Position numbers and translations under genes: made by a program. A stretch of 64,000 bases of DNA from Clostridiales bacterium CHKCI001 (GTDB lineage: Bacteria; Bacillota; Clostridia; Lachnospirales; Lachnospiraceae): assembly GCA_900045905.1 (NCBI GenBank), contig FCNS01000014.1:124001-188000 (forward strand), written 5' to 3'. Position 1 is the first letter of the stretch, and each line of letters begins with the position of its first letter. Positions 45,929 through 55,326 of the stretch are shown here, one piece after another. The notes under the pieces were generated by a model. The model was given only the letters and a program-made list of their open reading frames with translations, was not told where the DNA came from and did not search any database.

Positions 45929-47176
45929 ATGGAGAAGATTAGGAAAATGAGACATCCAGAGTTATTAATTCCTGCAAGCAGTTTAGAAGTATTAAAAATT
46001 GCAGTTATATTTGGAGCTGATGCAGTTTATATTGGAGGAGAGGCGTTTGGACTTCGGGCAAAGGCAAAAAATTTTTCACTGGAAGATATGAAAGAGGGAG
46101 TAGCGTTTGCACATGCTCATAATGTAAAAGTATATGTAACAGCCAATATTTTAGCACATAACAGTGATTTAGATGGGGTAAGGAAGTATTTTGAAGAATT
46201 AAAAGGAGTAAATCCAGATGCATTAATTATTTCTGATCCAGGAGTATTTATGATTGCAAAAGAAGTATTGCCAGAGATGGAACTTCATATTAGTACACAA
46301 GCCAATAATACGAATTATGGAACCTATCTGTTTTGGAAAGCTCAGGGAGCAAAGCGTGTCGTATCTGCCAGAGAATTATCTTTACAGGAAATAAAAGAAA
46401 TTCGTGCTCATATTCCAGATGATTTGGAAATTGAAAGTTTTATTCATGGGGCGATGTGCATTTCTTATTCGGGACGCTGTTTGTTAAGTAACTATTTTAC
46501 TGGCAGAGATGCCAATCAGGGAGCATGTACGCATCCGTGCCGTTGGAAGTATTCGATTGTGGAAGAAACAAGACCAGGAGAATACATGCCTGTTTATGAA
46601 AATGAACGAGGAACCTATATTTTTAATTCCAAAGATCTTTGTATGATTGAACATGTACCAGATTTATTAGAGGCTGGGATTGACAGTTTAAAAATAGAAG
46701 GAAGAATGAAGACTGCACTCTATGTTGCCACGGTTGCCCGTACGTATCGTAAGGCCATTGATGATTATCAACTCGACCCAAAGCGTTATGAAGCAAATAT
46801 GGAGTGGTATAGAGAGGAAATTGGAAAATGTACCTATAGAGAATTTACAACGGGATTCTTTTATGGAAAACCAGATGAAACTACGCAGATTTATGATAAT
46901 AATACGTATATTAAAAATTATACGTATCTTGGTATTGTTGGACAGCAGGATGAAAATGGGTACTATTCATTGGAACAACGCAATAAATTCTGTGTCGGAG
47001 AGCGAATTGAAGTTATGAAGCCAAATGGTGAAAATATAGAAGCTGTAGTACAGGGAATTTATGATGAAGATTATAATCCAATGGAAAGTGCACCTCATCC
47101 AAAACAATTGTTACATATTGATTTAGGAATGCAGTTAGATCAATATGATATTTTGAGAAGAAGAGAAGAGGAATGA
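45929..47176 (+). CDS. trhP: U32-family protein TrhP, tRNA uridine 5-hydroxylation
   Basis: 415 aa from 45929; an ATG at 45947 (six codons in, with GGAG upstream) is equally possible. The U32 signature ESFIHGAMCISYSGRCLLSN and CTHPCRWKY are intact, with SLKIEGRMK later. Despite the protease name, TrhP proteins hydroxylate tRNA U34. The gene overlaps the M16 protease region by a few bases. Only one such gene is present here, where B. subtilis has two. Confidence 0.9.
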   Translation: MEKIRKMRHPELLIPASSLEVLKIAVIFGADAVYIGGEAFGLRAKAKNFSLEDMKEGVAFAHAHNVKVYVTANILAHNSDLDGVRKYFEELKGVNPDALIISDPGVFMIAKEVLPEMELHISTQANNTNYGTYLFWKAQGAKRVVSARELSLQEIKEIRAHIPDDLEIESFIHGAMCISYSGRCLLSNYFTGRDANQGACTHPCRWKYSIVEETRPGEYMPVYENERGTYIFNSKDLCMIEHVPDLLEAGIDSLKIEGRMKTALYVATVARTYRKAIDDYQLDPKRYEANMEWYREEIGKCTYREFTTGFFYGKPDETTQIYDNNTYIKNYTYLGIVGQQDENGYYSLEQRNKFCVGERIEVMKPNGENIEAVVQGIYDEDYNPMESAPHPKQLLHIDLGMQLDQYDILRRREEE

Positions 47177-47178
47177 GA

Positions 47179-50100
47179 ATGCAGTTAAATAATATATCCC
47201 AGTATGAATTAATTGAAAAAAGAGAATTAAAAGAAATTGGCTCCACTGGTTATGTGATGCGTCATAAAAAGACTGGAGCTAGAGTATTTGTTTTAGAAAA
47301 TGATGATAATAATAAAGTGTTTAATATTGCGTTTCGTACTCCTCCGTCCGATAGCACAGGGGTACCGCATATATTGGAGCATTCTGTTTTATGTGGTTCG
47401 AATAAATATCCAGTAAAAGATCCATTTGTAGAATTAGTCAAGGGATCATTGAACACATTTTTAAATGCAATGACCTATCCAGATAAAACAATGTATCCAG
47501 TAGCAAGCTGTAATGATAAAGATTTTCAAAATCTGATGTCTGTTTACTTAGATGCAGTGTTTTGCCCGAATATCTATAAGAACGAAAAAATTTTCCTACA
47601 GGAAGGATGGCATTATGAATTAGAATCAAAAGATGGAAATTTGATCTATAATGGTGTTGTCTATAATGAAATGAAAGGAGCATTTTCTTCACCAGATAGT
47701 GTATTAGAACGTTATACGCAAAGAGTATTATTTCCACATACTGCTTATGCAAATGAATCAGGTGGAGATCCGATCTGTATTCCTGATTTAACTTATGAGG
47801 CATTTTTGGATTTCCACAGAAAATATTATCATCCGTCGAACAGTTATATTTACCTGTATGGAGATATGAATATGGAGGAAAAACTAAACTGGATTGATCA
47901 GGAATACTTAAGTCATTATGATCCGATTGCTGTCAATTCTGAAATTCAAGAAGAACCTCCATTTGATCAGATGGCAGAGACAGAAGTCACTTATGGAATT
48001 ACAGATGAAGAATCAGAAGAAAATGCTACGTATTATTCTTGGAATAAAGTAACAGGATCTACATTGGATCCAAAGCAGTATTTAGCATTTCAAGTTTTAG
48101 AATATGCGTTGCTAAATGCACCAGGAGCACCATTAAAACAGGCACTTGTGAAATCAGGAATTGGAAAAGATGTATATGGAGGATATGAGTGTGAATTGCG
48201 CCAAACTTATTTCTCTGTTGTAGCAAAAGATGCCAAAGCAGGAAAAAAGGCAGAATTTGTTCAATGTATTGAAGATACATTAAAAGAAGTAGTTGGGAAG
48301 GGATTGAATAAAAAGTCACTTTTGGCAGGAATTAATATTTTAGAGTTTAAACTTAGGGAAGCAGATTATGGAAGATTTCCAAAAGGTTTAATGTATGGAC
48401 TTCAATGTTTTGATTCTTGGCTTTATGATGAAACAGATCCAATGATGCATTTGGCCTATGATAATACATTTATGTTCTTACGCGAGGAAGTGGATACCGA
48501 TTATTATGAAAAATTAATAGAAAAATATTTAATTCAAGGTACACATGGAGCGGTTCTTACACTTGTTCCAGAACGTGGTTATACTGCAAAAATAGATGCC
48601 AAAGTAGCAAAACGTCTGGCAGCTTATAAAGAAAGCCTAACGGAAGTACAATTAGAAGAATTGGTACAGAAGACAAAAGAATTAAAACAGTATCAGGATG
48701 AGCCATCTAGCAGTGAAGAATTAAAATGTATCCCGATGTTAGAAGTATCTGATATTGAGCGAAAGATCCAGCCTCTGCATAATAAGATTTGTCAAATAGG
48801 AGATACAAAAGTTTTATTCCATGATATTTTCAGTAATGGAATTGGATATTTGGACTTACTTTTCTCAGCAGATGAAGTAGAGACCGAAGACTTGCAATAT
48901 TTAGCATTATTAAAATCTGTGTTGGGATATATTGATACAGAACATTATACGTATCAGGAATTGGCAGATGAAATTAACATTCACACAGGCGGAATTATGC
49001 CAGGAATTACTTGTTTTACTCATCGAGAATGTTTGCAAGAGCCGTTTCTCCGGTTTGGAATTCGCACAAAGGCAATGTATGGAGAACTTGGAAAAGCTTT
49101 TGAGCTAATTCATGAAATTATTCAATATTCGAAATTAGATGATGAAAAGAGATTAAAAGAAATTGTTTCTGAGCAGCGTTCTAGAGGGCAAAGTTATTTA
49201 ATGTCTTATAGCCATTCCATTGCATTGATGCGTGCGGGATCTTATTATTGTGAGACAGGGTATTTAGGCGAAGTAACAGCTGGAATTTCTTATTATCAGT
49301 TTTTGGAAGATTTAGATGAGCATTTTGAAGAAAAAAAAGCAATAATTGTTCAAAAATTGAAAAAATTAAGTCATCTAATCTTTAATAAGAAAGGATTGTT
49401 TATCAGCTATACGAGTGATAAAGAAGGTTACAAGATATTAGAGAAAGAGTTGGTTTCTTATCTAGAAACACTTCCAGAAAGAGAAATTTGTCCAGTGAAG
49501 AGAACTTATCATTTAGAAAAGAAAAATGAAGGATTCCAAACTTCTTCACAGGTACAATATGTAGCTCGTTGTGGTGAGTTTAAGAAGAAGGGGTATCAGT
49601 TCCATGGTTCTATGCGTATCTTGCAGGTTATTTTGAACTATGACTATCTTTGGACGAATCTTCGTGTAAAGGGTGGAGCATATGGATGTATGAGTGCATT
49701 GACACGAGATGGACAGGGGTATTTTGTTTCTTATCGCGATCCAAATTTAGCAGAAACCAATGAAATTTATAATAAGATACCAGAATATCTCAGAAATATT
49801 CAGATTGATGATAGGGATATGACAAAATATATTATTGGAACAATTAGTGATATGGATACTCCAATGAACCCGTCTGCAAAAGGACTTCGAGGATTAAATG
49901 CCTATATGACTGGTGTTACAGAAGAAATGCTGCAAAAAGAGCGAGATGAAGTAATTGATTCTACACAAGAAGATATTCGAAACTTGGCTGGTCCAGTTCA
50001 GGCTGTATTAGAAGAAAATGCATTTTGTGTGATTGGAAATCAAGAAAAAATTGCAGCAAATCAAAGTCTTTTCAAAGAAGTAAAGCCATTGTTTCATTAA
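47179..50100 (+). CDS. M16C insulinase-family metallopeptidase (presequence-protease type)
   Basis: 973 aa from ATG 47179, six bases after GAGGA. The inverted zinc motif HILEHSVLCG is near residue 58, and the second ligand glutamate is in VVYNEMKGAFSS. Four repeated beta/alpha units and a middle helical linker are expected for the PreP/Cym1 group. No signal peptide is seen, so it acts in the cytoplasm, probably degrading peptides. It lies between trhP and era. Confidence 0.9.
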   Translation: MQLNNISQYELIEKRELKEIGSTGYVMRHKKTGARVFVLENDDNNKVFNIAFRTPPSDSTGVPHILEHSVLCGSNKYPVKDPFVELVKGSLNTFLNAMTYPDKTMYPVASCNDKDFQNLMSVYLDAVFCPNIYKNEKIFLQEGWHYELESKDGNLIYNGVVYNEMKGAFSSPDSVLERYTQRVLFPHTAYANESGGDPICIPDLTYEAFLDFHRKYYHPSNSYIYLYGDMNMEEKLNWIDQEYLSHYDPIAVNSEIQEEPPFDQMAETEVTYGITDEESEENATYYSWNKVTGSTLDPKQYLAFQVLEYALLNAPGAPLKQALVKSGIGKDVYGGYECELRQTYFSVVAKDAKAGKKAEFVQCIEDTLKEVVGKGLNKKSLLAGINILEFKLREADYGRFPKGLMYGLQCFDSWLYDETDPMMHLAYDNTFMFLREEVDTDYYEKLIEKYLIQGTHGAVLTLVPERGYTAKIDAKVAKRLAAYKESLTEVQLEELVQKTKELKQYQDEPSSSEELKCIPMLEVSDIERKIQPLHNKICQIGDTKVLFHDIFSNGIGYLDLLFSADEVETEDLQYLALLKSVLGYIDTEHYTYQELADEINIHTGGIMPGITCFTHRECLQEPFLRFGIRTKAMYGELGKAFELIHEIIQYSKLDDEKRLKEIVSEQRSRGQSYLMSYSHSIALMRAGSYYCETGYLGEVTAGISYYQFLEDLDEHFEEKKAIIVQKLKKLSHLIFNKKGLFISYTSDKEGYKILEKELVSYLETLPEREICPVKRTYHLEKKNEGFQTSSQVQYVARCGEFKKKGYQFHGSMRILQVILNYDYLWTNLRVKGGAYGCMSALTRDGQGYFVSYRDPNLAETNEIYNKIPEYLRNIQIDDRDMTKYIIGTISDMDTPMNPSAKGLRGLNAYMTGVTEEMLQKERDEVIDSTQEDIRNLAGPVQAVLEENAFCVIGNQEKIAANQSLFKEVKPLFH

Positions 50101-50122
50101 GAGAACAAAAAAGGAGAGGAAA

Positions 50123-51019
50123 ATGGAAAAAAAGTCAGGATTTGTTACTTTAATTGGGCGTCCAAATGTAGGAAAATCCACGTTAATGAATCATCTTATT
50201 GGACAAAAGATTGCAATCACATCCAATAAGCCTCAAACAACGAGAAATCGTATTCAGACTGTATATACGGACGAGAGAGGACAGATTATATTTTTAGATA
50301 CTCCAGGTATTCATAAAGCAAAAAATAAGCTTGGAACCTATATGGTAAATGTAGCAACGCGTACGCTTACTGAAGTGGATGTCATTCTTTGGCTAGTGGA
50401 ACCAACCACTTATATTGGAACGGGAGAACAGGAAATTGCTAAAAAACTGAATCAGACGAAAACTCCTGTAATCTTGATTATTAACAAGGTGGACACAGTA
50501 AAAAAAGAAGAAATTCCGACTTATATCCAGGCATATAAAGATATTTGTCCGTTTGCAGAAATCATTCCAGTGTCCGCACTTAGAAAAATAAATACAGAAA
50601 CGGTCATTGATCAGATCTTTCGCTATTTACCATATGGTCCTCAGTATTATGATGAGGATACGATTACAGACCAGCCAATGCGTCAGATTGTAGCAGAGAT
50701 GATTCGTGAAAAAGCACTTCGCTGTCTGCAAGAAGAAATTCCGCATGGAATTGCCGTAACAGTCGAAAAAATGCAGGAACGAAAAAATGGATTGGTAGAT
50801 ATTGAGGCATCCATCATATGCGAACGAGAATCTCATAAAGGAATCATTATTGGAAAAAATGGTGCTATGTTAAAAAAGATCGCCAGTGCTGCACGATTTG
50901 AAATCGAACGGATGATGGAACAGCAGATCAATCTGAAAGTTTGGGTAAAAGTACGAAAAGACTGGAGAGATAATGATATTTTAATGAAAAACTATGGATA
51001 TGTAGAAGAAAAAAAATAA
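50123..51019 (+). CDS. era: GTPase Era
   Basis: 298 aa. G1 GRPNVGKST, G2 TTRNRI, G3 DTPGIH, G4 NKVD, then a C-terminal KH domain (GAMLKKIASAARFEIERMM). It binds the 3' end of 16S rRNA in 30S assembly. RBS AAAGGAGAGG. A tandem array of three dispersed repeats separates it from recO. Confidence 0.96.
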   Translation: MEKKSGFVTLIGRPNVGKSTLMNHLIGQKIAITSNKPQTTRNRIQTVYTDERGQIIFLDTPGIHKAKNKLGTYMVNVATRTLTEVDVILWLVEPTTYIGTGEQEIAKKLNQTKTPVILIINKVDTVKKEEIPTYIQAYKDICPFAEIIPVSALRKINTETVIDQIFRYLPYGPQYYDEDTITDQPMRQIVAEMIREKALRCLQEEIPHGIAVTVEKMQERKNGLVDIEASIICERESHKGIIIGKNGAMLKKIASAARFEIERMMEQQINLKVWVKVRKDWRDNDILMKNYGYVEEKK

Positions 51020-51069
51020 ATCTCTGCCACAGATGAATCAAAGAAACTCGTTCTACATTTCCTCGGGCG

Positions 51070-51198
51070 GTCATGATATGTAAAAGGAGGCTCTGCTGGG
51101 AGTTCCTTTCGTTATCGTGATATGCGAAAGACATCCAGTGGGAGGTCTTTGGTTATCGTGATATGCAAAAGGAAGTTCCAGTGGAGATTTCTTTTGTT
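51070..51198 (+). repeat. Tandem array of three hairpin repeats
   Basis: Three direct copies: 51070-51111, 51112-51152 and 51153-51198, each starting (G/T)TCATGATATG or TTATCGTGATATG and each with an AAAAG/GAAAG...TTC(C/T)TTT hairpin. There is no spacer between copies, so it is not CRISPR. The last copy ends just before the recO RBS. Confidence 0.85.
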
Positions 51199-51216
51199 GG
51201 ATAAGGAGGTAAGGGG

Positions 51217-51987
51217 ATGCGAGATGTGATTGTGACACATGGAATCGTGATTTCAGCAATGGCGGTGGGAGATTACGACAAGAGAGTGGTGTTGCTGACA
51301 AAAGAACTGGGGAAAGTAGCCGCATTTGCAAGAGGGGCTAGAAGATCCAACAGTTCTCTTTTAGCAAGTACAAGACCTTTTACATTGGGAATATTTTCTT
51401 TATATCCAGGCAGAGATGCCTATATCATACAGTCTGTGGAAGTAAATGAATACTTTGAAGGGCTTAGCAGTGATATGGAAGCAGTAACATATGGATATTA
51501 TTTCCTGGAAATTGCAGATTATTATACAAGGGAGGGAATCGATGAAACCCCAATGATTAACCTTCTCTATGTAACAATTAAAGCATTGATGAACTCAAAT
51601 CTAAGCAATCAATTAGTAAAGTTAATTTTTGAACTGCGTGCGATTGTAATAAGTGGCAGCTATCCAGAACTGTTTCATTGTGTCAATTGTGGACAGGAAA
51701 TTCAGGAAGGAATCTTTTCGATTCGAGATCACGGAACCTATTGTCCAGAATGTAAAATGTTGTCCAAAAACGGAATCCCACTGGATGCTGCAACCACTTA
51801 TACATTACAATATATTATAGCAGCACCAATTAATAAACTATATACATTCACTCTTTCCGAAAAAACAATGCAAACCGCTGCAAAAGTCATCGAACAATGC
51901 AAAAAACAATATCAGGATAAAATATTTCATTCATTAGAAATTTTAGAGCAGATGGTAGGAGTGAGCGCAAATAAAACAGAATCATAA
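51217..51987 (+). CDS. recO: DNA repair protein RecO
   Basis: 256 aa. N-terminal OB fold (VTHGIVISAMAVGDYDKRVV), helical middle, zinc finger CVNCGQE...CPEC. It anneals ssDNA and loads RecA with RecF/RecR. RBS AAGGAGGTAAGGGG. Terminator follows. Confidence 0.94.
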   Translation: MRDVIVTHGIVISAMAVGDYDKRVVLLTKELGKVAAFARGARRSNSSLLASTRPFTLGIFSLYPGRDAYIIQSVEVNEYFEGLSSDMEAVTYGYYFLEIADYYTREGIDETPMINLLYVTIKALMNSNLSNQLVKLIFELRAIVISGSYPELFHCVNCGQEIQEGIFSIRDHGTYCPECKMLSKNGIPLDAATTYTLQYIIAAPINKLYTFTLSEKTMQTAAKVIEQCKKQYQDKIFHSLEILEQMVGVSANKTES

Positions 51988-51996
51988 AAAAGTTAG

Positions 51997-52044
51997 AAAA
52001 TACGGAATGTAGTTCTTATAAAAAGACTGTATTCCGTATTTTTT
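51997..52044 (+). terminator. Terminator of recO
   Basis: AAAATACGGAAT (51997-52008) pairs with ATTCCGTATTTT (52031-52042), then more T. Confidence 0.85.
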
Positions 52045-52049
52045 ACTAT

Positions 52050-52226
52050 AAAAGTGTTGTCAATGACCAGACAGGCAGGGGATTTATACCCTGTATGGGC
52101 TTGTCATTCCACGACCTGACCTGTATGAGCAAGTAAGGCATTTGCCTGCGATTGCGGGAGCAGCAAAGTGCGGAGCAATTGATTTTCATTTATAGTGGTG
52201 ATTCGACCGTTGGGCGAATCATATTC
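52050..52226. other. GC-shifted noncoding segment
   Basis: This stretch is visibly richer in G and C than its surroundings. It can fold: AATGAC/GTCATT with an inner CAGGG/CCCTG, GGCATTTGCC, and GATTCG/CGAATC (52200-52220). Repeats GCGGGAGCA and GCGGAGCA occur near 52160. No gene is supported. It lies at the boundary between housekeeping and accessory DNA and could be a mobile-element footprint or a structured RNA. Confidence 0.4.
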
Positions 52227-52240
52227 GTTTACTATATTAA

Positions 52241-52313
52241 AGTTTATTCACCAAAAAATAATAAAAAATTGGTGGATAAACTAAGTTGTAAAAAAAAGTA
52301 GTTATAGTAAAAT
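52241..52313 (+). promoter_or_regulatory. Shared operator/promoter, copy 1
   Basis: AGTTTATTCACCAA (52241-52254) and TTGGTGGATAAACT (52269-52282) form an inverted repeat around an A-rich loop. It is followed by AAGTTGTAA (-35 TTGTAA, 52286-52291) and TAAAAT (52308-52313) as -10, with a 16-base spacer. Matching copies lie at 58168 and 62774. The leader to the gene (about 150 bases) includes a palindrome AATAATTTGCAAATTATT (52420-52437). Confidence 0.7.
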
Positions 52314-52463
52314 GTAAATTAGAAACAATCTAGATGGTTTCTATAGGAATAGAAAAATGTAAGTTAAACTAAAAGTGATGTCAATTACAAATATTTTCTA
52401 TTGAGAAATATAAAAATATAATAATTTGCAAATTATTAGGCTCATGTAAGAAAGGAAAGGTTT

Positions 52464-52874
52464 ATGAAGTACAAATCAAATATTAAAAGAAGAATGAAGG
52501 TTGTTGGGATTTTATTAATGCTTATCATTAGTACAGTTTCTCTTGGTACTCAAGCAAAACAAATTAAGAACTATTCTTTTACAATTTCAGGTACTAAAGG
52601 AGCATATGCACCTAATTCGCTCAAATCGGTAACAAATCGACCATATGCAGTAAATGCATCAATGCCATCAAATCGACCAAGGTACGTTATAAAGACTACT
52701 ATGTATAATAGTGAAAATGCATATAGAGGAAATTGTGATGTATACGAAGGAACACGTAACACAGGTGCTAATACAGGTGTAGCAGGACATAGTTATAAGT
52801 TGTATTGCATTAGACAATATACATGGGATGGATCTGCATATACATCAGGTAGCTGGGCAGCAGATGAAAGCTAA
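52464..52874 (+). CDS. Small secreted protein, DUF2712-like
   Basis: 136 aa with a Sec signal peptide (about 1-32, VVGILLMLIISTVSLGTQA, cleavage before KQ) and about 104 mature residues. The C-terminus (YTWDGSAYTSGSWAADES) resembles DUF2712 secreted proteins, which end in SGYWDEE-like sequence and occur next to ABC-2 permeases. Two cysteines are present. RBS AAAGGAAAGG. It leads a unit of permeases and ATPases, separated by a hairpin. Confidence 0.65.
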   Translation: MKYKSNIKRRMKVVGILLMLIISTVSLGTQAKQIKNYSFTISGTKGAYAPNSLKSVTNRPYAVNASMPSNRPRYVIKTTMYNSENAYRGNCDVYEGTRNTGANTGVAGHSYKLYCIRQYTWDGSAYTSGSWAADES

Positions 52875-52931
52875 AGGAATAATTCTACATAGTACATCTG
52901 TAATATAGTTAAAAAGCTTAATAATGAATTT

Positions 52932-53020
52932 GGATAAGTACTCTGATTGAGTTTGTATTACTAAACTTAAAGACGATAGAAGAATATGCATAGTAGTCAA
53001 TAAAATCAGAGTGCTCATCC
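52932..53020 (+). terminator. Long-loop hairpin after the secreted-protein gene
   Basis: GGATAAGTACTCTGATT (52932-52948) pairs with AATCAGAGTGCTCATCC (53004-53020), 17 positions with two G-T pairs. No T run follows. Likely a leaky terminator that makes more of the secreted protein than of the ABC genes. Confidence 0.55.
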
Positions 53021-53125
53021 TTATAATTTAAACTTATATAAAATGGTAAAGAAGGAGAATAAGGTATACTGAGTTGATTGTAAAATTAAATAAAAATATG
53101 TATGTAATTAAATGGAAGGAATATT

Positions 53126-53980
53126 ATGAGTATTTTAACGAAATATAGAGTATTAAATCTCAAGAGGCTGATTATAGTAAGCTTGTTTTTGGTAGGGGCA
53201 TTTTTATCGTGTTTCTTTTTAAGCGGATTGTATGAAGTAACGTTGGGATTTGATTTTAATGCATCAGATATTGCAAACAATCCTTATGAGGTGCAGCAAA
53301 CATTATTAGAACAGGTAAAAAGGATGGATCGTTATACAGATATCAATATGTTTACAACAACGGTTTTTCCTATTTTAGTATTTAGTACTGGTTTGTTTTT
53401 TTATAGAGAGAAAGTAGGGGTATTTCCTTATTTATTTTTAAGAAAAAAATCTCAAATAAGAGAAGTAGGAAAAGCAATGTTTTTCCATTCATTGTTTTCC
53501 GCAGTTAGTTTTTATTTGGCATATATTGTTTTTATGACAATAGGGTATTGGTATATTGGTCCAGTAACGGGAGATGTGCCAAGAAATTTGTTTGATGGAA
53601 TATTTGGAACAGGTTTTTCTTTTCAGCATATTTATAGTTATTATCTATTGGAAGGATTTTACAAGTACTTTGTTTTTTCATTTATATATAGTTTATTTGT
53701 ATGCTGTGTTGCACTGCTTGTAAGAAGGCAGTATCTTTGCATGGTAGTTCCGATTTGTTATTACTTTGGGGTTAACATTGTTATAGGAAATAATGCAATA
53801 TTGGGATCTATATTACTTCCATTTCAACCTGCCTATACATTGGGATTCAATGGAATGGTATACGATAATCCGAATATTTTAACTGCATTAAAACCATTAC
53901 TTCCATTCATGCCTATTTTGATATTTATCTGTATCGGAATTGGATATTATACGAAAAGGAGTGAACGAGTTGAGTTTTAA
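53126..53980 (+). CDS. ABC-2 type permease-like membrane protein 1
   Basis: 284 aa with about six helices; the first lies near residue 13. A large outward segment after TM1 and clustered later helices fit ABC-2 permeases of bacteriocin or DUF2712-linked systems. RBS GGAAGG. The 3' end overlaps the next gene by 11 bases. No sequence motif assigns a substrate. Confidence 0.6.
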   Translation: MSILTKYRVLNLKRLIIVSLFLVGAFLSCFFLSGLYEVTLGFDFNASDIANNPYEVQQTLLEQVKRMDRYTDINMFTTTVFPILVFSTGLFFYREKVGVFPYLFLRKKSQIREVGKAMFFHSLFSAVSFYLAYIVFMTIGYWYIGPVTGDVPRNLFDGIFGTGFSFQHIYSYYLLEGFYKYFVFSFIYSLFVCCVALLVRRQYLCMVVPICYYFGVNIVIGNNAILGSILLPFQPAYTLGFNGMVYDNPNILTALKPLLPFMPILIFICIGIGYYTKRSERVEF

Positions 53981-54614
53981 ATATAGGGTAGTTATGTTAA
54001 CACTCGGTATTGTTATGATTGCACCGGCAGATATTATATATGCAAGTATTTTTACTGACTACTTTATGGGAATACTTATTGTTTACTGGGGGTATCTAAT
54101 ACTATTCTCTAATCGGTATTTTATTTCTAATTCCATGTTTGTACAAAGGTTTCCATCATTGAAAAGCTTATATTGGTTTTACATAAAGAAAGAACTTCAA
54201 TTAGCAACAAGTTATATTGTACTTTTAGATATCATTACGGTTGCAGTGAATATAGTAGTATCACGTATCTTATGTTGGATTCCAATTACATTGGATAAAA
54301 CTTCCTTGAAATGGATTGTATTATTTACAATATTGAATATCATTGGAATTGTGGTACTGCGGCTCATTATGCTTTGGATACAATTAATGTATTCTTCTCA
54401 TATAGCTACGATTGTATATTGCTTGTATGTTGGGATATCAGCTCTTTTTTCCTATATTTCTATACCTGCAATAGAAATTGATTTTTCCATTATATCTCCA
54501 GCGTTCAAAGGAGAATTTTTTAATTTATTTTGTCTTGGGGTGGCATATATAATAGTTTGGATCATAGGAGGAGCTTTATATCAGAATGTGAAAAGGGGAG
54601 ATCGAAAACTATGA
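53970..54614 (+). CDS. ABC-2 type permease-like membrane protein 2
   Basis: 214 aa from a TTG at 53970, eight bases after AAAGGAG. About six hydrophobic helices with very short loops. It overlaps both neighbours, so all three membrane proteins are coupled. Family not recognised. Confidence 0.55.
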   Translation: MSFKYRVVMLTLGIVMIAPADIIYASIFTDYFMGILIVYWGYLILFSNRYFISNSMFVQRFPSLKSLYWFYIKKELQLATSYIVLLDIITVAVNIVVSRILCWIPITLDKTSLKWIVLFTILNIIGIVVLRLIMLWIQLMYSSHIATIVYCLYVGISALFSYISIPAIEIDFSIISPAFKGEFFNLFCLGVAYIIVWIIGGALYQNVKRGDRKL

Positions 54615-55315
54615 GAAAGTGGATAGGAAGCATTTTATTCTTAAGTATGATTGTATTATCAATTTTTACAATAACACAGGATGTTTTTAGGATACAATTA
54701 GATGAATATAGATTCGATGATATTTTAAAAATAAATTTTGTCTATTATTCTAAATCAGAGATTAAATATTCTATGCTAAATACAGTGAATATAATATGTT
54801 ACTTTGGAAGTCTAATATTTGGGTATCTTTTCCTAATGCAGGACTTTTTTTGTGCTTCTAGAAAGTATAGAAGAATGTTACTAATTCGTTTTCAGAAAAA
54901 AGGATTGCTTTTTAGAAAATTTATAATAAATGGGCTAATAAAAACATTAATTCTATCTATTATATTTGGAAGTTCCATATGTGGTTCAATCTATCCATAT
55001 AGAGAAAAGCTAATAGGTTCAAGCTTAGAATTAGTACATTTTGTACTCCGAATTGGAAATTTGTTTTTATTTTTTAACATTATGATATTAATAACATTTA
55101 TTGGATATATTTTCTTTGATGGTGGGAAAACGTTACTTTTTAGTGGAAGTTTTATTGGTTTTATATTAATAGTGGATATGTTTTTACCTGTTACCAGTAT
55201 TTTAGTATATGGAAAATCATTAAATGTGGAATTTATCAATATAATAATTCAATTAGTTTGCTATACAATAATTGGGATATTAACTTATAATTTATTAAAG
55301 CTAGTAGAATGGTAA
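54611..55315 (+). CDS. ABC-2 type permease-like membrane protein 3 (DUF2705-like)
   Basis: 234 aa from ATG 54611 with GGGGAG upstream; a longer frame from 54530 lies in the previous gene and is rejected. Signal-anchor helix, then an external loop (about 30-55), then five helices. The pattern recalls DUF2705 proteins that accompany DUF2712. Cognate ATPase follows. Confidence 0.55.
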   Translation: MRKWIGSILFLSMIVLSIFTITQDVFRIQLDEYRFDDILKINFVYYSKSEIKYSMLNTVNIICYFGSLIFGYLFLMQDFFCASRKYRRMLLIRFQKKGLLFRKFIINGLIKTLILSIIFGSSICGSIYPYREKLIGSSLELVHFVLRIGNLFLFFNIMILITFIGYIFFDGGKTLLFSGSFIGFILIVDMFLPVTSILVYGKSLNVEFINIIIQLVCYTIIGILTYNLLKLVEW

Positions 55316-55326
55316 ATGGAGGGAAT

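Noticed and set aside
51070-51198. Looked like a CRISPR array at first sight
   Set aside because: Units follow each other directly with no spacers, no cas genes are near, and single copies occur elsewhere.
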